From the NCBI RefSeq assembly GCF_003634045.1, contig NZ_RBIM01000002.1, positions 486,184 to 550,183 on the forward strand: a DNA stretch of 64,000 nucleotides. Reading direction: 5' to 3'. The DNA is from Maricaulis maris (GTDB lineage Bacteria > Pseudomonadota > Alphaproteobacteria > Caulobacterales > Maricaulaceae). The position numbers were made by a program, and so were the translations under genes. Below, piece after piece: positions 17,988-27,356 of the stretch (its first letter is position 1; each line of letters opens with the position of its first letter). The notes beneath the pieces were generated by a model. That model had not been told where the DNA came from and ran no database searches. It saw only the letters and a list, made by a program, of their open reading frames with translations.

Positions 17988-18710
17988 ATGTCCGTATTCA
18001 TTCTGGCCACCATGCTGATCCTGCAGGACGCCGAGGCCCCGCCCGCGCCGCAGGAAGCCCCGCCCGCTGTCGCCGATGCCGAGGCGACCGACAACACGCC
18101 GGCGCCACTTCCCACTGACGCCGCGACCCTGATCGCCGAGTTTGACGCCGCCTATGCGCAATGGGGTGACCTCATCGCCGAAATGGCCGCCCGCAAGGCC
18201 CGCGACCGCTATATTCGCGACTTGCTGCTATCGCGCATCTCACGGTCCGACCTTGACCCGGGCGCCCGCCCGGCGATCATCGAGGCCACCGCAGACACGT
18301 TCAACGCGGTCGATCAAGCCAACACAGAATGGGCTGTCGGCCTGCTCGATGAGCACGACTTTGCCGCCCTGATCAGTGAACAGCCTGCCCTCGCCGCTGA
18401 CATTGCCGCCCTGATCCAGCAAGGCGACCTGGCGGCCCAGCGTCGCCTGCTCGAACTGGTCGAACCCTTCGCCCTTGCCGGTGACTTCAACGGCATGCGC
18501 TACGCACTGCTCTACGACCGCATTGCCGTGGCTGACGACCGGCCACAACGCTATGGCTCACGTTTCATTTGCGAGAATGGCGAACAGGTCTACCCGCCGA
18601 TCGAAGACCCGGACACGGTCGATGAGCGGCGGGCATCGCTGGGCCTCGAACCACTCGCGGCCTACCAGGAACGCTCCAACCGGTTTTACGGATCCAGCTG
18701 CAACGAGTGA
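17988..18710 (+). CDS. DUF6624-like protein, probably exported
   Basis: The 240-residue protein has a short hydrophobic N-terminus (MSVFILATMLIL), a Pro/Ala-rich linker (APPAPQEAPPA), a helical middle, and the C-terminal block YALLYDRIAVADDRPQRYGS characteristic of DUF6624 proteins, followed by ENGEQVYPPIEDPDTVDERR. Function unknown. ATG at 17988 has GGGGAG 7 nt upstream. Whether the N-terminus is a cleaved signal is unclear because no good cleavage site precedes the Pro-rich region. Confidence 0.7.
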   Translation: MSVFILATMLILQDAEAPPAPQEAPPAVADAEATDNTPAPLPTDAATLIAEFDAAYAQWGDLIAEMAARKARDRYIRDLLLSRISRSDLDPGARPAIIEATADTFNAVDQANTEWAVGLLDEHDFAALISEQPALAADIAALIQQGDLAAQRRLLELVEPFALAGDFNGMRYALLYDRIAVADDRPQRYGSRFICENGEQVYPPIEDPDTVDERRASLGLEPLAAYQERSNRFYGSSCNE

Positions 18711-18713
18711 GCC

Positions 18714-19088
18714 TCAGTCCTTGGCGCGCAGGCTCATCACCAGCACCAACGCGACCGAGACGATCGCCATGATCGCGCTGATGCCCAGCAAGGGTCCCAC
18801 CGCGGCCTCCTCGACCATCTGCCCGAACATCAGGTAGAGCGACGGGATCATGACGAGCACCGCAACATGGTGCAGTCCGACCTGGGCCCAGGCCAGAAGG
18901 CCGTTACCCAGCTTGAAAACGCGGTACAGGATCGCCCAGAGAATGGGTAAAACACCGCCCAGCAGCATCATGTGGGCGTGGGTCGGCATCTGCGTGTGAT
19001 CGCCCGAGCGGCCCATATGCTCGCCCAGCAACATGCCGAGAATGAGCCAGAGCAAGCCAAGCGTCAGGTGAATGCGTTCCGGTTTCAT
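18714..19088 (-). CDS. Small four-helix membrane protein with HxH motif
   Basis: The 124-residue protein has about four helices. Histidines sit in THAHMMLLGGVLP and VGLHHVAVLVM, resembling the haem-ligand spacing of cbb3/haem-copper oxidase helices, and such short proteins are sometimes annotated as cytochrome-oxidase-like. The start MKPERIHLTLG at 19088 is supported by GGGGGAG about 6-12 nt upstream; longer in-frame starts overlap rarA. Haem binding is inference. Confidence 0.6.
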   Translation of the reverse strand: MKPERIHLTLGLLWLILGMLLGEHMGRSGDHTQMPTHAHMMLLGGVLPILWAILYRVFKLGNGLLAWAQVGLHHVAVLVMIPSLYLMFGQMVEEAAVGPLLGISAIMAIVSVALVLVMSLRAKD

Positions 19089-19155
19089 GTGAACTCCCCC
19101 CAGAGAAATGATGCCGGAAGGATTCGCGCGAACCGCGCACTTGGCAAGTCCCGCG

Positions 19156-20472
19156 TTATGAGCGGCCACCTCGCCGCTCCCCACGCAGCCTGCGCCAACG
19201 CGCCAGACGTTCGCCAATCGCCGCTTCGCGGCCATTGTCCGTCGGTTCGTAAAAGACCGGACGGTCCGGCATGTCGTCGGGGAAGTAGTCCTGACCGGAG
19301 ACACCGCCAACGGCATCATGATCATACTCATAGCCCTTGCCATAGCCCTGGTCCTTCATCAGGGCGGTGGGCGCGTTGAGGATGTGGGCGGGTGGCATCA
19401 GGGAGCCTGTCGCCTTGGCGGCTCTCTGGGCCCGCTTGAAGGCGACGTAAACGGCATTCGACTTGGCGGCGGTCGCCAGATGGACCACGGCATGGGCCAG
19501 CGCCAGCTCGCCCTCGGGTGAGCCGAGGCGTTCATAGGTGCGCGCCGCCTCATTGGCGATCATCAGGCCGGTCGGGTCGGCCAAGCCGATATCTTCCGAC
19601 GCCATGCGAACCAGACGCCGGGCCAGGAAGAGCGGGTCCTCACCGCCTTCCAGCATGCGGGCGAACCAGTAGAGCGCCGCGTCCGGGTCGGAACCGCGGA
19701 TCGATTTGTGCAGGGCCGAGATGAGGTTGTAGTGCTCCTCGCGATCCTTGTCGTAGGCAGTGGCGCGCTTGTTGAGCAGCTCGGCCAGGTCATCAGCGCT
19801 CACTTCGGTCTCCGGATCGAAGGTGAAAACCTCCTCGACCAGGTTGAGCATGTAGCGGCCGTCACCATCCGCCATCGAGCGCAGGGCGGCGCAGGCGGCG
19901 GCATCAAGCGGCAGCGAACGGCCCATCTCGGCTTCGGCGCGCTGCATGAGCAGGTCCAGCCCGGCATCATCCAGGCGTTTGAGCACCAGGACCTGGCAAC
20001 GCGACAACAGGGCCGCATTGAGTTCAAAGGACGGGTTTTCGGTCGTGGCGCCGACCAGGGTGACGGTGCCCTCCTCCACGACCGGCAAAAAACCGTCCTG
20101 CTGGGCCCGGTTGAAGCGGTGGATCTCGTCGACAAAGAGCAAGGTGCCCCGCCCCTGCTGGCGCCGCGCCCGGGCGCGCTCGAAAGCTTTCTTGAGATCG
20201 GCGACACCGGAAAAGACCGCCGACAAGGGTTCGAATTCCAGACCGCTATCCTCGGCCAGCAAGCGCGCAATCGTTGTTTTGCCGACGCCGGGCGGGCCCC
20301 ACAGGATCAGCGAGGCGAGCCGCCCCTGGGCGCGCATGCGGGCGATCGGTCCCTTGCCGGCGAGCAGGTGATCCTGCCCGACCACATCGGCAAGCGTTTG
20401 CGGGCGCAGCCGGTCGGCAAGCGGGCGCGGGGCATCAGCGTCAAGGCCGGCGGCTTCAAACAAGCTGGTCAT
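19156..20472 (-). CDS. rarA: Replication-associated recombination protein RarA (MgsA)
   Basis: The 438-residue AAA+ ATPase carries Walker A GPPGVGKTT, Walker B LLFVDEIHRFN, sensor GATTENPSFELN, the RarA-typical ISALHKSIRGSDPDAALYW, MLEGGEDPLFLARRLVRMASEDIGLADP and the C-terminal GYEYDHD. RarA (Mgs1/WRNIP1 homologue) acts at stalled replication forks with SSB. The ATG at 20472 (MTSLFEAAG) is used rather than an 11-codon extension. Confidence 0.93.
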   Translation of the reverse strand: MTSLFEAAGLDADAPRPLADRLRPQTLADVVGQDHLLAGKGPIARMRAQGRLASLILWGPPGVGKTTIARLLAEDSGLEFEPLSAVFSGVADLKKAFERARARRQQGRGTLLFVDEIHRFNRAQQDGFLPVVEEGTVTLVGATTENPSFELNAALLSRCQVLVLKRLDDAGLDLLMQRAEAEMGRSLPLDAAACAALRSMADGDGRYMLNLVEEVFTFDPETEVSADDLAELLNKRATAYDKDREEHYNLISALHKSIRGSDPDAALYWFARMLEGGEDPLFLARRLVRMASEDIGLADPTGLMIANEAARTYERLGSPEGELALAHAVVHLATAAKSNAVYVAFKRAQRAAKATGSLMPPAHILNAPTALMKDQGYGKGYEYDHDAVGGVSGQDYFPDDMPDRPVFYEPTDNGREAAIGERLARWRRLRGERRGGRS

Positions 20473-20552
20473 TGCGACAAAGCCTAGGCGTGTTCGCGGT
20501 TTCACAGAAGTGCGGGCGTGATAGAGTTGCAGGCAGAAAACGGGAGGCAGAG

Positions 20553-21023
20553 ATGAGCGATCCGGAGACCCGGCAGCGACCGGCCAATGATCATCAGGGC
20601 ACAGCCACCGCCAGCGGGGTGACGCCGCATCTGACCACCAAGGACGCCCTCGCCGCGGTCAAATTCTACAAGGCCGCCTTTGGCGCCGAGCTGGTTTTCT
20701 GCCAAATGGCCGAAGATGAGAAACGGGTCCTGCACGCGCATCTGGTGATCAATGGCGGCTCGGTCTTCCTGCATGATGATTTTCCGGAATATCGCGGCGG
20801 CACGCCGGCACCGGCACCCGCCAGTATCGCGCTTCACATGCAGGTCGATGATGTTGATGCCTGGTGGACCCGAGCGACCAGGGCCGGCGCCGAAATCGCG
20901 ATGCCGCTGGCCGACATGTTCTGGGGCGACCGCTATGGTCAGATCAAGGATCCGTGGGGCTATGTCTGGTCACTCGCGGCGACGGCGACCTCAAAGAAAA
21001 TCGACAACGGAGACACGGCATGA
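20553..21023 (+). CDS. VOC-superfamily (glyoxalase/PhnB-like) protein, first copy
   Basis: The 156-residue protein is a VOC fold of the PhnB-like group: VTPHLTTKDALAAVKFYKAAFGAE, a middle strand FLHDDFPE, and the C-terminal DPWGYVWSLA. GGGAGG lies 5 nt before the ATG. It is coupled through an ATGA overlap to a second VOC gene. Substrate unknown; members include glyoxalases, dioxygenases and resistance proteins. Confidence 0.8.
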   Translation: MSDPETRQRPANDHQGTATASGVTPHLTTKDALAAVKFYKAAFGAELVFCQMAEDEKRVLHAHLVINGGSVFLHDDFPEYRGGTPAPAPASIALHMQVDDVDAWWTRATRAGAEIAMPLADMFWGDRYGQIKDPWGYVWSLAATATSKKIDNGDTA

Positions 21024-21454
21024 ATGAGACCCATGAGCCGCCGACCTCGGGCGTTGCCCCCTATCTGAGCGTGCGCAATGGCGCCGCCGCGATCGAGTTT
21101 TATACCCGGGCCTTGGGTGCGGAGTTACTGGAACGCTATGACTTCGAGGGCAAGCTCGGTCACGCCACGCTGCAGATCAATGACGGGATCGTCATGCTCG
21201 CTGACGAATTCCCCGAGCACGAGGCCCATATCGGCAATGTCGCCCCGGCAACGCTGGACAACCGGACCACGTTCACGCTGAACCTGTATGTCACCGATGC
21301 CGATGCCTGGTTCGACAAGGCAATTGCGGAAGGCGCGTCAGTGGTCCGCCCGTGCAAAGACGAATTCTTCGGTCGGCACGGCAAGATCCGTGACCCGTTC
21401 GGTCATGTCTGGAGCTTCGTGGCGCTCAAGCCCCACGATCCGTCCGCCAGCTAG
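21020..21454 (+). CDS. VOC-superfamily (glyoxalase/PhnB-like) protein, second copy
   Basis: The 144-residue protein is a paralogue of the preceding gene: VAPYLSVRNGAAAIEFYTRALGAE, LADEFPE and DPFGHVWSFVA. The shared plan and ATGA coupling suggest tandem duplication, perhaps forming a heteromeric pair. Its stop overlaps the opposing HtrA-type gene by 4 nt. Confidence 0.82.
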   Translation: MNETHEPPTSGVAPYLSVRNGAAAIEFYTRALGAELLERYDFEGKLGHATLQINDGIVMLADEFPEHEAHIGNVAPATLDNRTTFTLNLYVTDADAWFDKAIAEGASVVRPCKDEFFGRHGKIRDPFGHVWSFVALKPHDPSAS

Positions 21455-22863
21455 TAGAGCCGCACCGACGTCTCGAAACGTTGCCCGCGACGTTCGACCA
21501 CGAGTGGCCAGACCTGTTCACCGTCATGACGGGCCAGCACCTCGGCGACGTCGTCGAGCGAGCGGATCGGCGTGCCCATCAGTTCGACCAGGTGATCGCC
21601 GGGTCGGAAGCCGAAACGACCGGCCACCGAGCGCCGTCCGACCGCGCTGACGACCACGCCGCTGCGGAAAGGATCCAGGCCGACACGCTCATTGAAAGCC
21701 GGTGACAGGGTGACCATGGCAGCGCCCGACAAGGGATTGCGACCGGCCACTTCGAACGGATCCGGTTCGGCAATTCCGGGGGCCGGCTGGACGGCGACAT
21801 CGAAGGTCATTTCCTGACCATCGCGCAGGACGGTGAAGACCGCATCATCACCGGCGGCCCGGGTGGCGAGGCGGAACCGCGCGCCCGCCTCATTGTTCAC
21901 TGCCTGGCCATCGATCGCGAGAACGATATCGCCCTGCATCAAGCCAGCCTCGTCGGCCGCTGCCTGCGGGTAGACCTCATTGACCAGTGCTCCCCGCGGA
22001 CGGCTGAGACCGAACGCATCGGCGATATCGCTATCCACCGGCTGCAGTCGCGCGCCAAGCCAGGGCCGGATCAGCTCGCCCTCACTCATCGCCGTGTCGA
22101 CGACGCGGGCCACCATTTCAACCGGAATGGCAAAGCCGATCCCGTTGGAACCACCCGAGCGCGAGAAGATCATCGTGTTCACACCGACCAGCTCACCATC
22201 CATGTCGACCAGCGCCCCGCCGGAATTGCCCGGATTGATGGCAGCATCGGTCTGGATGAAAGAAGCAAAATCGGTCTGGCCGACATCGGTCCGTGCCAGC
22301 GCCGAAACGATGCCGGAGGTGACCGTCTGGCCAACGCCGAACGGATTGCCGATCGCCAGCACCAGATCGCCGACCTCGATATCACCGGACCGGTCGAAAG
22401 GCAGGACCGGCAAGGGTTCACTGGTTTCAACACGCAGCACGGCCAGGTCAGTCGCTTCGTCGGTGAGCAGGATCCGAGCCTCGAACTCCCGCCGGTCGGC
22501 CAGGACCACGCGCAATTCGGTCGCACCGGCCACGACGTGGTTATTGGTCACGATCACACCGGACGCATCGACGATGACGCCGGAACCCAGCGAATTCTGT
22601 TCGCGCGGCTGACTGCGGAACATGCGCGAAAAGAAGGGGTCATTGGCAAAGGGGTGCTGATTGGCAACCACGCGGCGCGAGAAGACGTTGACGACGGCCG
22701 GGGTGGCTTCACGCACCAATGGCGCGAAGGACATCTGCATGTCCATCCGGCTCTCCGGGACAACCCGGTCATCAGCGGCACCGGCAAGGTCGATCTCCTG
22801 GGCGGCTGCAGGCGCAGACGCGAGGAGGCAGGCAAAGAGGACTGTTCGTATCATGGCACCCAT
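21451..22863 (-). CDS. Periplasmic HtrA/DegP-type serine protease
   Basis: The 470-residue protein has a signal peptide (MIRTVLFACLLASAPAAAQ), a trypsin-like domain with the triad in TNNHVVAGA (His), TDLAVLRV (Asp) and NPGNSGGALV (Ser), and two PDZ domains (ALVNEVYPQAAADEAGL and GVVVSAVGRRSVAGRFG). It would handle misfolded envelope proteins. Starts at 22863 or 22854 are both possible; the second gives the more compact signal. I do not assign degP, degQ or degS specifically. Confidence 0.88.
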   Translation of the reverse strand: MGAMIRTVLFACLLASAPAAAQEIDLAGAADDRVVPESRMDMQMSFAPLVREATPAVVNVFSRRVVANQHPFANDPFFSRMFRSQPREQNSLGSGVIVDASGVIVTNNHVVAGATELRVVLADRREFEARILLTDEATDLAVLRVETSEPLPVLPFDRSGDIEVGDLVLAIGNPFGVGQTVTSGIVSALARTDVGQTDFASFIQTDAAINPGNSGGALVDMDGELVGVNTMIFSRSGGSNGIGFAIPVEMVARVVDTAMSEGELIRPWLGARLQPVDSDIADAFGLSRPRGALVNEVYPQAAADEAGLMQGDIVLAIDGQAVNNEAGARFRLATRAAGDDAVFTVLRDGQEMTFDVAVQPAPGIAEPDPFEVAGRNPLSGAAMVTLSPAFNERVGLDPFRSGVVVSAVGRRSVAGRFGFRPGDHLVELMGTPIRSLDDVAEVLARHDGEQVWPLVVERRGQRFETSVRLY

Positions 22864-22883
22864 ATAGGCTGGATTGCGGGCAC

Positions 22884-22919
22884 GAAAAAGGCGGCCCTGC
22901 TGAAGCAAAGCCGCCTTTT
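22884..22919 (-). terminator. Terminator of the ribosomal super-operon
   Basis: The stem AAAAGGCGGC/GCCGCCTTTT has a 14-nt loop and on the minus strand is followed by TTTTTCG. It lies 25 nt after the rplQ stop. Confidence 0.85.
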
Positions 22920-22943
22920 CCTGAACTTGTGCTGACCGGGAGC

Positions 22944-23366
22944 TTACTCCTCAGTCATACCGCCTTCTTCCTCGAGGCGCGCGCGGTCGGCGGCACCCTT
23001 GGCAGACGGGTCGCGGTCGACCAGCTCGATGACCGCCATCGGGGCATTGTCACCGTGACGGAAGCCGGCTTTCAGAACGCGGGTGTAACCACCATCGCGC
23101 TCGGAATAGCGACCGCCGAGCGTGTCGAACAGTTTCTTGACCTGGTCCTCATTGCGGACCTTGGACATGGCCTGACGGCGGCCGTGCACGTCGCCGCGCT
23201 TGGCCAGCGTGATCAGCTTGTCGACAAACGGTGCCAGTTCCTTGGCTTTCGGCAAGGTGGTGACGATTTGCTCGTGCTCGATCAGCGAGGCAGCCATGTT
23301 GGCCAGCATCGCCTTGCGGTGCGAATGGGTGCGGTTAAGCTTGCGGTGTGCGATGCCGTGACGCAT
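22944..23366 (-). CDS. rplQ: Ribosomal protein bL17
   Basis: The 140-residue protein opens [20 protein letters not shown] and contains [16 protein letters not shown] and [24 protein letters not shown], the bL17 signature. A Glu-rich tail ([12 protein letters not shown]) extends beyond the E. coli length, as in many alphaproteobacteria. It is the last gene of the alpha operon, after rpoA, and is followed by a terminator. Confidence 0.97.
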   Translation of the reverse strand: MRHGIAHRKLNRTHSHRKAMLANMAASLIEHEQIVTTLPKAKELAPFVDKLITLAKRGDVHGRRQAMSKVRNEDQVKKLFDTLGGRYSERDGGYTRVLKAGFRHGDNAPMAVIELVDRDPSAKGAADRARLEEEGGMTEE

Positions 23367-23411
23367 GGCTTTATCTCCTCAGGTCCGGTTCAGGCGCCTC
23401 TCGGCGGCTGC

Positions 23412-24431
23412 CTAGACGTGATCCTCAAAACGTTTGGCAAGATCTTCGATGTTCTCCGGCGGCCAGTTCGGCGCTTCCATGCCAAGATGCAGACCCATCT
23501 GGGCGAGAACTTCCTTGATCTCGTTAAGCGACTTGCGCCCGAAGTTCGGCGTGCGGAGCATTTCCGCCTCGGACTTCTGGATCAGGTCACCGATGTAGAC
23601 GATGTTGTCGTTCTTCAGGCAGTTCGCCGAACGCACCGACAGTTCCAGCTCGTCGACCTTGCGCAGAAGCGCCGGGTTGAAGTCGAGCTCGGGCTTGTCA
23701 TCCTCGGCCGGACGCGCCTCGACAGCTTCTTCGAAGTTGATGAAGATCTGGAACTGGTCCTGGAGGATGCGCGCGGCGAAGGCCACGGAATCTTCCGGGG
23801 TGACGGTTCCGTCCGTCTCAACTTCAAGCGTCAGCTTGTCATAGTCCAGAACCTGCCCCTCACGGGTGTTCTCGACCTTGTACGACACACGCTTGACCGG
23901 GCTGTAGAGCGCATCAACGCCGATCAGGCCGATCGGGGCATCTTCCGGGCGGTTACGCTCGGACGGGACATAGCCCTTGCCGGTGTTGATGGTGAACTCC
24001 ATGCGGATTTCCGCACCTTCGTCCAGCGTACACAGAGCCAGGTCCTTGTTGACGATCTCGACATCGGCCGTTTCCTCGATATCACCAGCGGTGACGATAC
24101 CGGGGCCGGACTTCTTGAGAACGACACGCTTGGGACCTTCGCCATGCATGCGCAGGGCGATCTGCTTGATGTTCAGCACGATGTCGGTGACGTCTTCACG
24201 AACGCCGTCGATCGACGAAAACTCGTGGACGACGCCGTCAATGTGGACATTCGTCACTGCTGCACCCTGAAGCGAGGACAGCAGGACACGACGCAGCGCA
24301 TTGCCCAGCGTCATGCCGAAGCCACGCTCCAGCGGCTCGGCGACAATCTTGGCTTGGCGCGCGGGATCATGTCCCGGCTCGATTTCCGGCTTCATCGGGC
24401 GGATGAGTTCTTGCCAGTTCTTCTCGATCAC
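23412..24431 (-). CDS. rpoA: RNA polymerase alpha subunit
   Basis: The 339-residue protein has the N-terminal dimerisation domain ([18 protein letters not shown], the beta/beta'-contacting patch) and the C-terminal DNA/activator-binding domain ([37 protein letters not shown]). The start codon is GTG ([12 protein letters not shown]), with AAGGGG upstream. Standard position between rpsK and rplQ. Confidence 0.97.
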   Translation of the reverse strand: MIEKNWQELIRPMKPEIEPGHDPARQAKIVAEPLERGFGMTLGNALRRVLLSSLQGAAVTNVHIDGVVHEFSSIDGVREDVTDIVLNIKQIALRMHGEGPKRVVLKKSGPGIVTAGDIEETADVEIVNKDLALCTLDEGAEIRMEFTINTGKGYVPSERNRPEDAPIGLIGVDALYSPVKRVSYKVENTREGQVLDYDKLTLEVETDGTVTPEDSVAFAARILQDQFQIFINFEEAVEARPAEDDKPELDFNPALLRKVDELELSVRSANCLKNDNIVYIGDLIQKSEAEMLRTPNFGRKSLNEIKEVLAQMGLHLGMEAPNWPPENIEDLAKRFEDHV

Positions 24432-24505
24432 GTTCTTACTGCCCCTTCATCAGCCGTACGGGTTGGACCGCCGGCGCGTTCAACAGGCGAAATGCGAGCC
24501 GCGTA

Positions 24506-24895
24506 CTAGACGCGACGGCGCTTCGGCGGACGGCAACCGTTGTGCGGAATCGGCGTAACGTCCTGGATGGTGGTGATGGTGAAACCCACCGACTGCAACG
24601 CACGCAGCGCGCTTTCGCGCCCCGAACCCGGACCGGAGACCTTCACTTCGATGGTCTTCATTCCGTGCTCAATCGCCTTCTTGCCGGCGTCTTCAGCAGC
24701 CATCTGGGCGGCATAAGGGGTCGACTTGCGCGAGCCCTTGAAGCCCATGTGACCGGCGGAAGACCAGGAAATCGCATTTCCCTGGGCGTCCGTGATGGTC
24801 ACCATGGTGTTGTTGAAGCTGGCACTCACGTGAGCGACGCCCGACGTGATGTTCTTCCGTTCGCGCCGCTTAACGCGGCCAGTATCTTTAGCCAT
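24506..24895 (-). CDS. rpsK: Ribosomal protein uS11
   Basis: The 129-residue protein contains [42 protein letters not shown] and a C-terminal [18 protein letters not shown], all diagnostic of uS11. It lines the 30S platform near the mRNA exit. It lies 11 nt downstream of rpsM. Confidence 0.97.
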   Translation of the reverse strand: MAKDTGRVKRRERKNITSGVAHVSASFNNTMVTITDAQGNAISWSSAGHMGFKGSRKSTPYAAQMAAEDAGKKAIEHGMKTIEVKVSGPGSGRESALRALQSVGFTITTIQDVTPIPHNGCRPPKRRRV

Positions 24896-24906
24896 CGGTC
24901 AGGGCC

Positions 24907-25275
24907 CTACTTTTTCTTGCCGGCAATCGGCTTGGCGGGACCTTTGCGCGTACGCGCATTGGTGTGAGTGCGTTGGCCACGAACCGGCAGGCCACGACGG
25001 TGGCGCAAGCCACGGTAGTTACCCAGGTCCATGAGACGCTTGATGTTCACAGCCACCTCACGGCGCAGATCCCCTTCCACTTGGTGATCACGATCGATCA
25101 CTTCGCGGATTTGCAGGACTTCTGCATCCGTCAGTTCACTGACGCGGCGCTCGGGCGTGATGGAAACCTGCTCGCAGATCTCCTTCGCCTTGGCCGGGCC
25201 AATGCCGTGGATGTAGCGAAGCGCGATCTCTACGCGCTTATTCGTCGGAATATTGACGCCGGCAATACGGGCCAC
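24907..25275 (-). CDS. rpsM: Ribosomal protein uS13
   Basis: The 122-residue protein opens [20 protein letters not shown] and ends with [28 protein letters not shown], the uS13 pattern of helix-two-turn-helix then basic tail contacting the P-site tRNA. It follows adk after a 144-nt gap that holds a likely internal promoter, so the alpha operon can be transcribed separately. Confidence 0.97.
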   Translation of the reverse strand: MARIAGVNIPTNKRVEIALRYIHGIGPAKAKEICEQVSITPERRVSELTDAEVLQIREVIDRDHQVEGDLRREVAVNIKRLMDLGNYRGLRHRRGLPVRGQRTHTNARTRKGPAKPIAGKKK

Positions 25276-25368
25276 TTTCCATCTCCCAAATTCTGAACGC
25301 CATTCACGGACGGCCCAAGGGGCAACCTTTCGGTCGCCGCTTCAGCTCGCCCGTTTCGCGAAGGGCGC

Positions 25369-25398
25369 TATCTACAGTCAGCGTTGCCACCCCGTCAA
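25369..25398 (-). promoter_or_regulatory. Likely promoter of the alpha operon (rpsM-rplQ)
   Basis: On the minus strand TTGACG (25393-25398) and TAGATA (25369-25374) are 18 nt apart, about 95 nt upstream of rpsM in the adk-rpsM gap. The -35 lies within a short inverted repeat (GTTGCAACCCC/GGGGTGGCAAC). A good sigma70 match by eye. Confidence 0.6.
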
Positions 25399-25419
25399 TG
25401 GGGTTGCAACAGGTGTGTG

Positions 25420-25986
25420 TCACTTCTCTTCGAGAGCCGCAGCAATTCCTGCTGCAACCTCGTCCATGGATCCCATGCCGGGAACTTCCCGAATCTTGCC
25501 CGCTTGGGCGTAAAACGGGATCAGCGGCGCGGTCTGATCCTGGTAGGCTTTCAGTCGTACTTTGAACGCATCGATATTGTCATCGGCACGTCCTTCTTCC
25601 GCCGCACGCTTTTCCATGCGTGCGACCAATTCAGTGTCGTCCACCAGAAGGCGGACAACCGCATCAACCTTGGCGCCACGCTTTGCCAACGCGGCATCGA
25701 GAGCCTCTGCCTGGGCCACCGTGCGGGGGAAACCATCGAAGATCGCACCGCCGGCGGCTTCCGCTTCCGGCAGTCTTTCCTCGATCAGCTCGATCACGAT
25801 CTCGTCGGACACCAGATTGCCGGCATCCATGATCGCGGCCACCCGCTGACCCAATTCTGTCCCGGCCGCCTTCGCTTCGCGCAACATGTCTCCGGTGGAG
25901 AGCTGCACCCAGCCGCGCTCTGTCACCAGCCGCTTGGATTGGGTGCCCTTGCCGCAGCCCGGCGGGCCGAACAGGATTATGTTCAT
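25420..25986 (-). CDS. adk: Adenylate kinase
   Basis: The 188-residue enzyme (ATP + AMP = 2 ADP) has the P-loop GPPGCGKGTQSKRL, the AMP-site STGDMLR, DGFPRTVAQAEAL and a short LID segment, so it is the short, non-zinc form. It overlaps the secY stop as ATGA and lies between secY and rpsM, an arrangement common in alphaproteobacteria. Confidence 0.95.
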   Translation of the reverse strand: MNIILFGPPGCGKGTQSKRLVTERGWVQLSTGDMLREAKAAGTELGQRVAAIMDAGNLVSDEIVIELIEERLPEAEAAGGAIFDGFPRTVAQAEALDAALAKRGAKVDAVVRLLVDDTELVARMEKRAAEEGRADDNIDAFKVRLKAYQDQTAPLIPFYAQAGKIREVPGMGSMDEVAAGIAAALEEK

Positions 25987-27323
25987 CGTTTACGTCCCCG
26001 CAGCTTCGACTTCTTGATCAGCCCCTCATACTGGTGTGCCAGCAGGTGGGATTGAATCTGGGAAACCGTGTCCAGCGTCACCGAAACGACGATGAGCAGG
26101 GATGTGCCACCCAGCGCCGTCTGCGGATTCATCAGCATCGGCACCATGCAGACCAGGACCAGGTAAAGGGCCCCGATCAGGGTCAGGCGGGACAGGACGT
26201 AGTCGATATATTCCGCGGTCCGCTTGCCGGGACGAATGCCTGGCAGGAAACCACCATACTTCCGCAGATTCTCGGCGGTATCTTCCGGGTTGAAGACAAC
26301 CGAGGTGTAGAAGAAGCAGAAAAAGATGATCATGGCGGCGTAGAGCACCATGAAGAGCGGTGCGCCCGGCCCGAGATAGGCCACGACGGTCTGCAGCCAT
26401 CCGGCACCGGACTGGGCCTGGAAGCTGGCTGCGGTCGCCGGCAGCAACAGCAGCGAAGAGGCGAAGATCGGCGGAATGACGCCGGCCGTATTCAGCTTGA
26501 GCGGCAGGAAGGAGGTGTCGCCACCCACCATCCGGTTGCCTTGCTGGCGCTTGGGATACTGGACCAGGAGACGGCGCTGGGAGCGTTCCATGAACACCAC
26601 CAGCAGCAGGCCGGCCAGGATCAGCACGGTGCCGACCACCAGGACGGTACCGTCACCGGTCGAAGAGGCCTGCGACAACGCGCCGCCAATCACGCCCGGC
26701 ACCGCCGAGATGATGCCGGCGAAGATGATCAGCGAGACCCCGTTGCCGACCCCGCGTGCAGTGATCTGCTCACCCAGCCACAACAGCAGCATGGTGGCGC
26801 CCACCAGCGTGATCACGGTCGAGGCAATGAAGAAGGGCCCCGGATTGAGCGCCAGCGCAATACCGTCACTGTTCGGCGTATTCATGCCGATGGCGATCGC
26901 AAAGGCCTGGCCGGTCGCCAGGAAAACCGTGAGATAGCGGGTGTACTGGTTTATCTGCTGACGGCCCTGCTCGCCCCCTTCCTTCTTCAGCTTTTCAAGG
27001 CTGGGAATGGTGGCGGCCATCAGCTGCATGATGATCGAGGCCGAGATGTACGGCATCACATTGAGCACGAAGATCGCCATGCGTTCGACGGCACCGCCGC
27101 CGAGCATGTTGAACATGCCCAGAATTCCCTGGCCTTGGCCGCCCAGGGAATCGAACACGCGTGCGTACTGGTCCGGATCAATCCCCGGAATCGGCACGAA
27201 AGTACCAATACGGTAGACGATCAGGATCCCGATCGTGAACAAGATGCGTTGCTGCAGCTCCTTCGCTTTCGCGAAGGAGCTGAAGTTCATGTTCGCAGCA
27301 AGCTGTTCGGCAGCTGAAGCCAT
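25983..27323 (-). CDS. secY: Protein translocase subunit SecY
   Basis: The 446-residue protein has ten transmembrane helices. It includes the plug-region sequence GGGAVERMAIFVLNVMPYISA, the loop with RRLLVQYPKRQQG that contacts the ribosome, and TAENLRKYGGFLPGIRPG. It forms the channel with SecE (53044-53304 in this window). The last spc-operon gene before adk, with ATGA coupling. Confidence 0.97.
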   Translation of the reverse strand: MASAAEQLAANMNFSSFAKAKELQQRILFTIGILIVYRIGTFVPIPGIDPDQYARVFDSLGGQGQGILGMFNMLGGGAVERMAIFVLNVMPYISASIIMQLMAATIPSLEKLKKEGGEQGRQQINQYTRYLTVFLATGQAFAIAIGMNTPNSDGIALALNPGPFFIASTVITLVGATMLLLWLGEQITARGVGNGVSLIIFAGIISAVPGVIGGALSQASSTGDGTVLVVGTVLILAGLLLVVFMERSQRRLLVQYPKRQQGNRMVGGDTSFLPLKLNTAGVIPPIFASSLLLLPATAASFQAQSGAGWLQTVVAYLGPGAPLFMVLYAAMIIFFCFFYTSVVFNPEDTAENLRKYGGFLPGIRPGKRTAEYIDYVLSRLTLIGALYLVLVCMVPMLMNPQTALGGTSLLIVVSVTLDTVSQIQSHLLAHQYEGLIKKSKLRGRKR

Positions 27324-27356
27324 GAAGACGTCCTTAAAAGGTCGGCGTGAAGTCGC

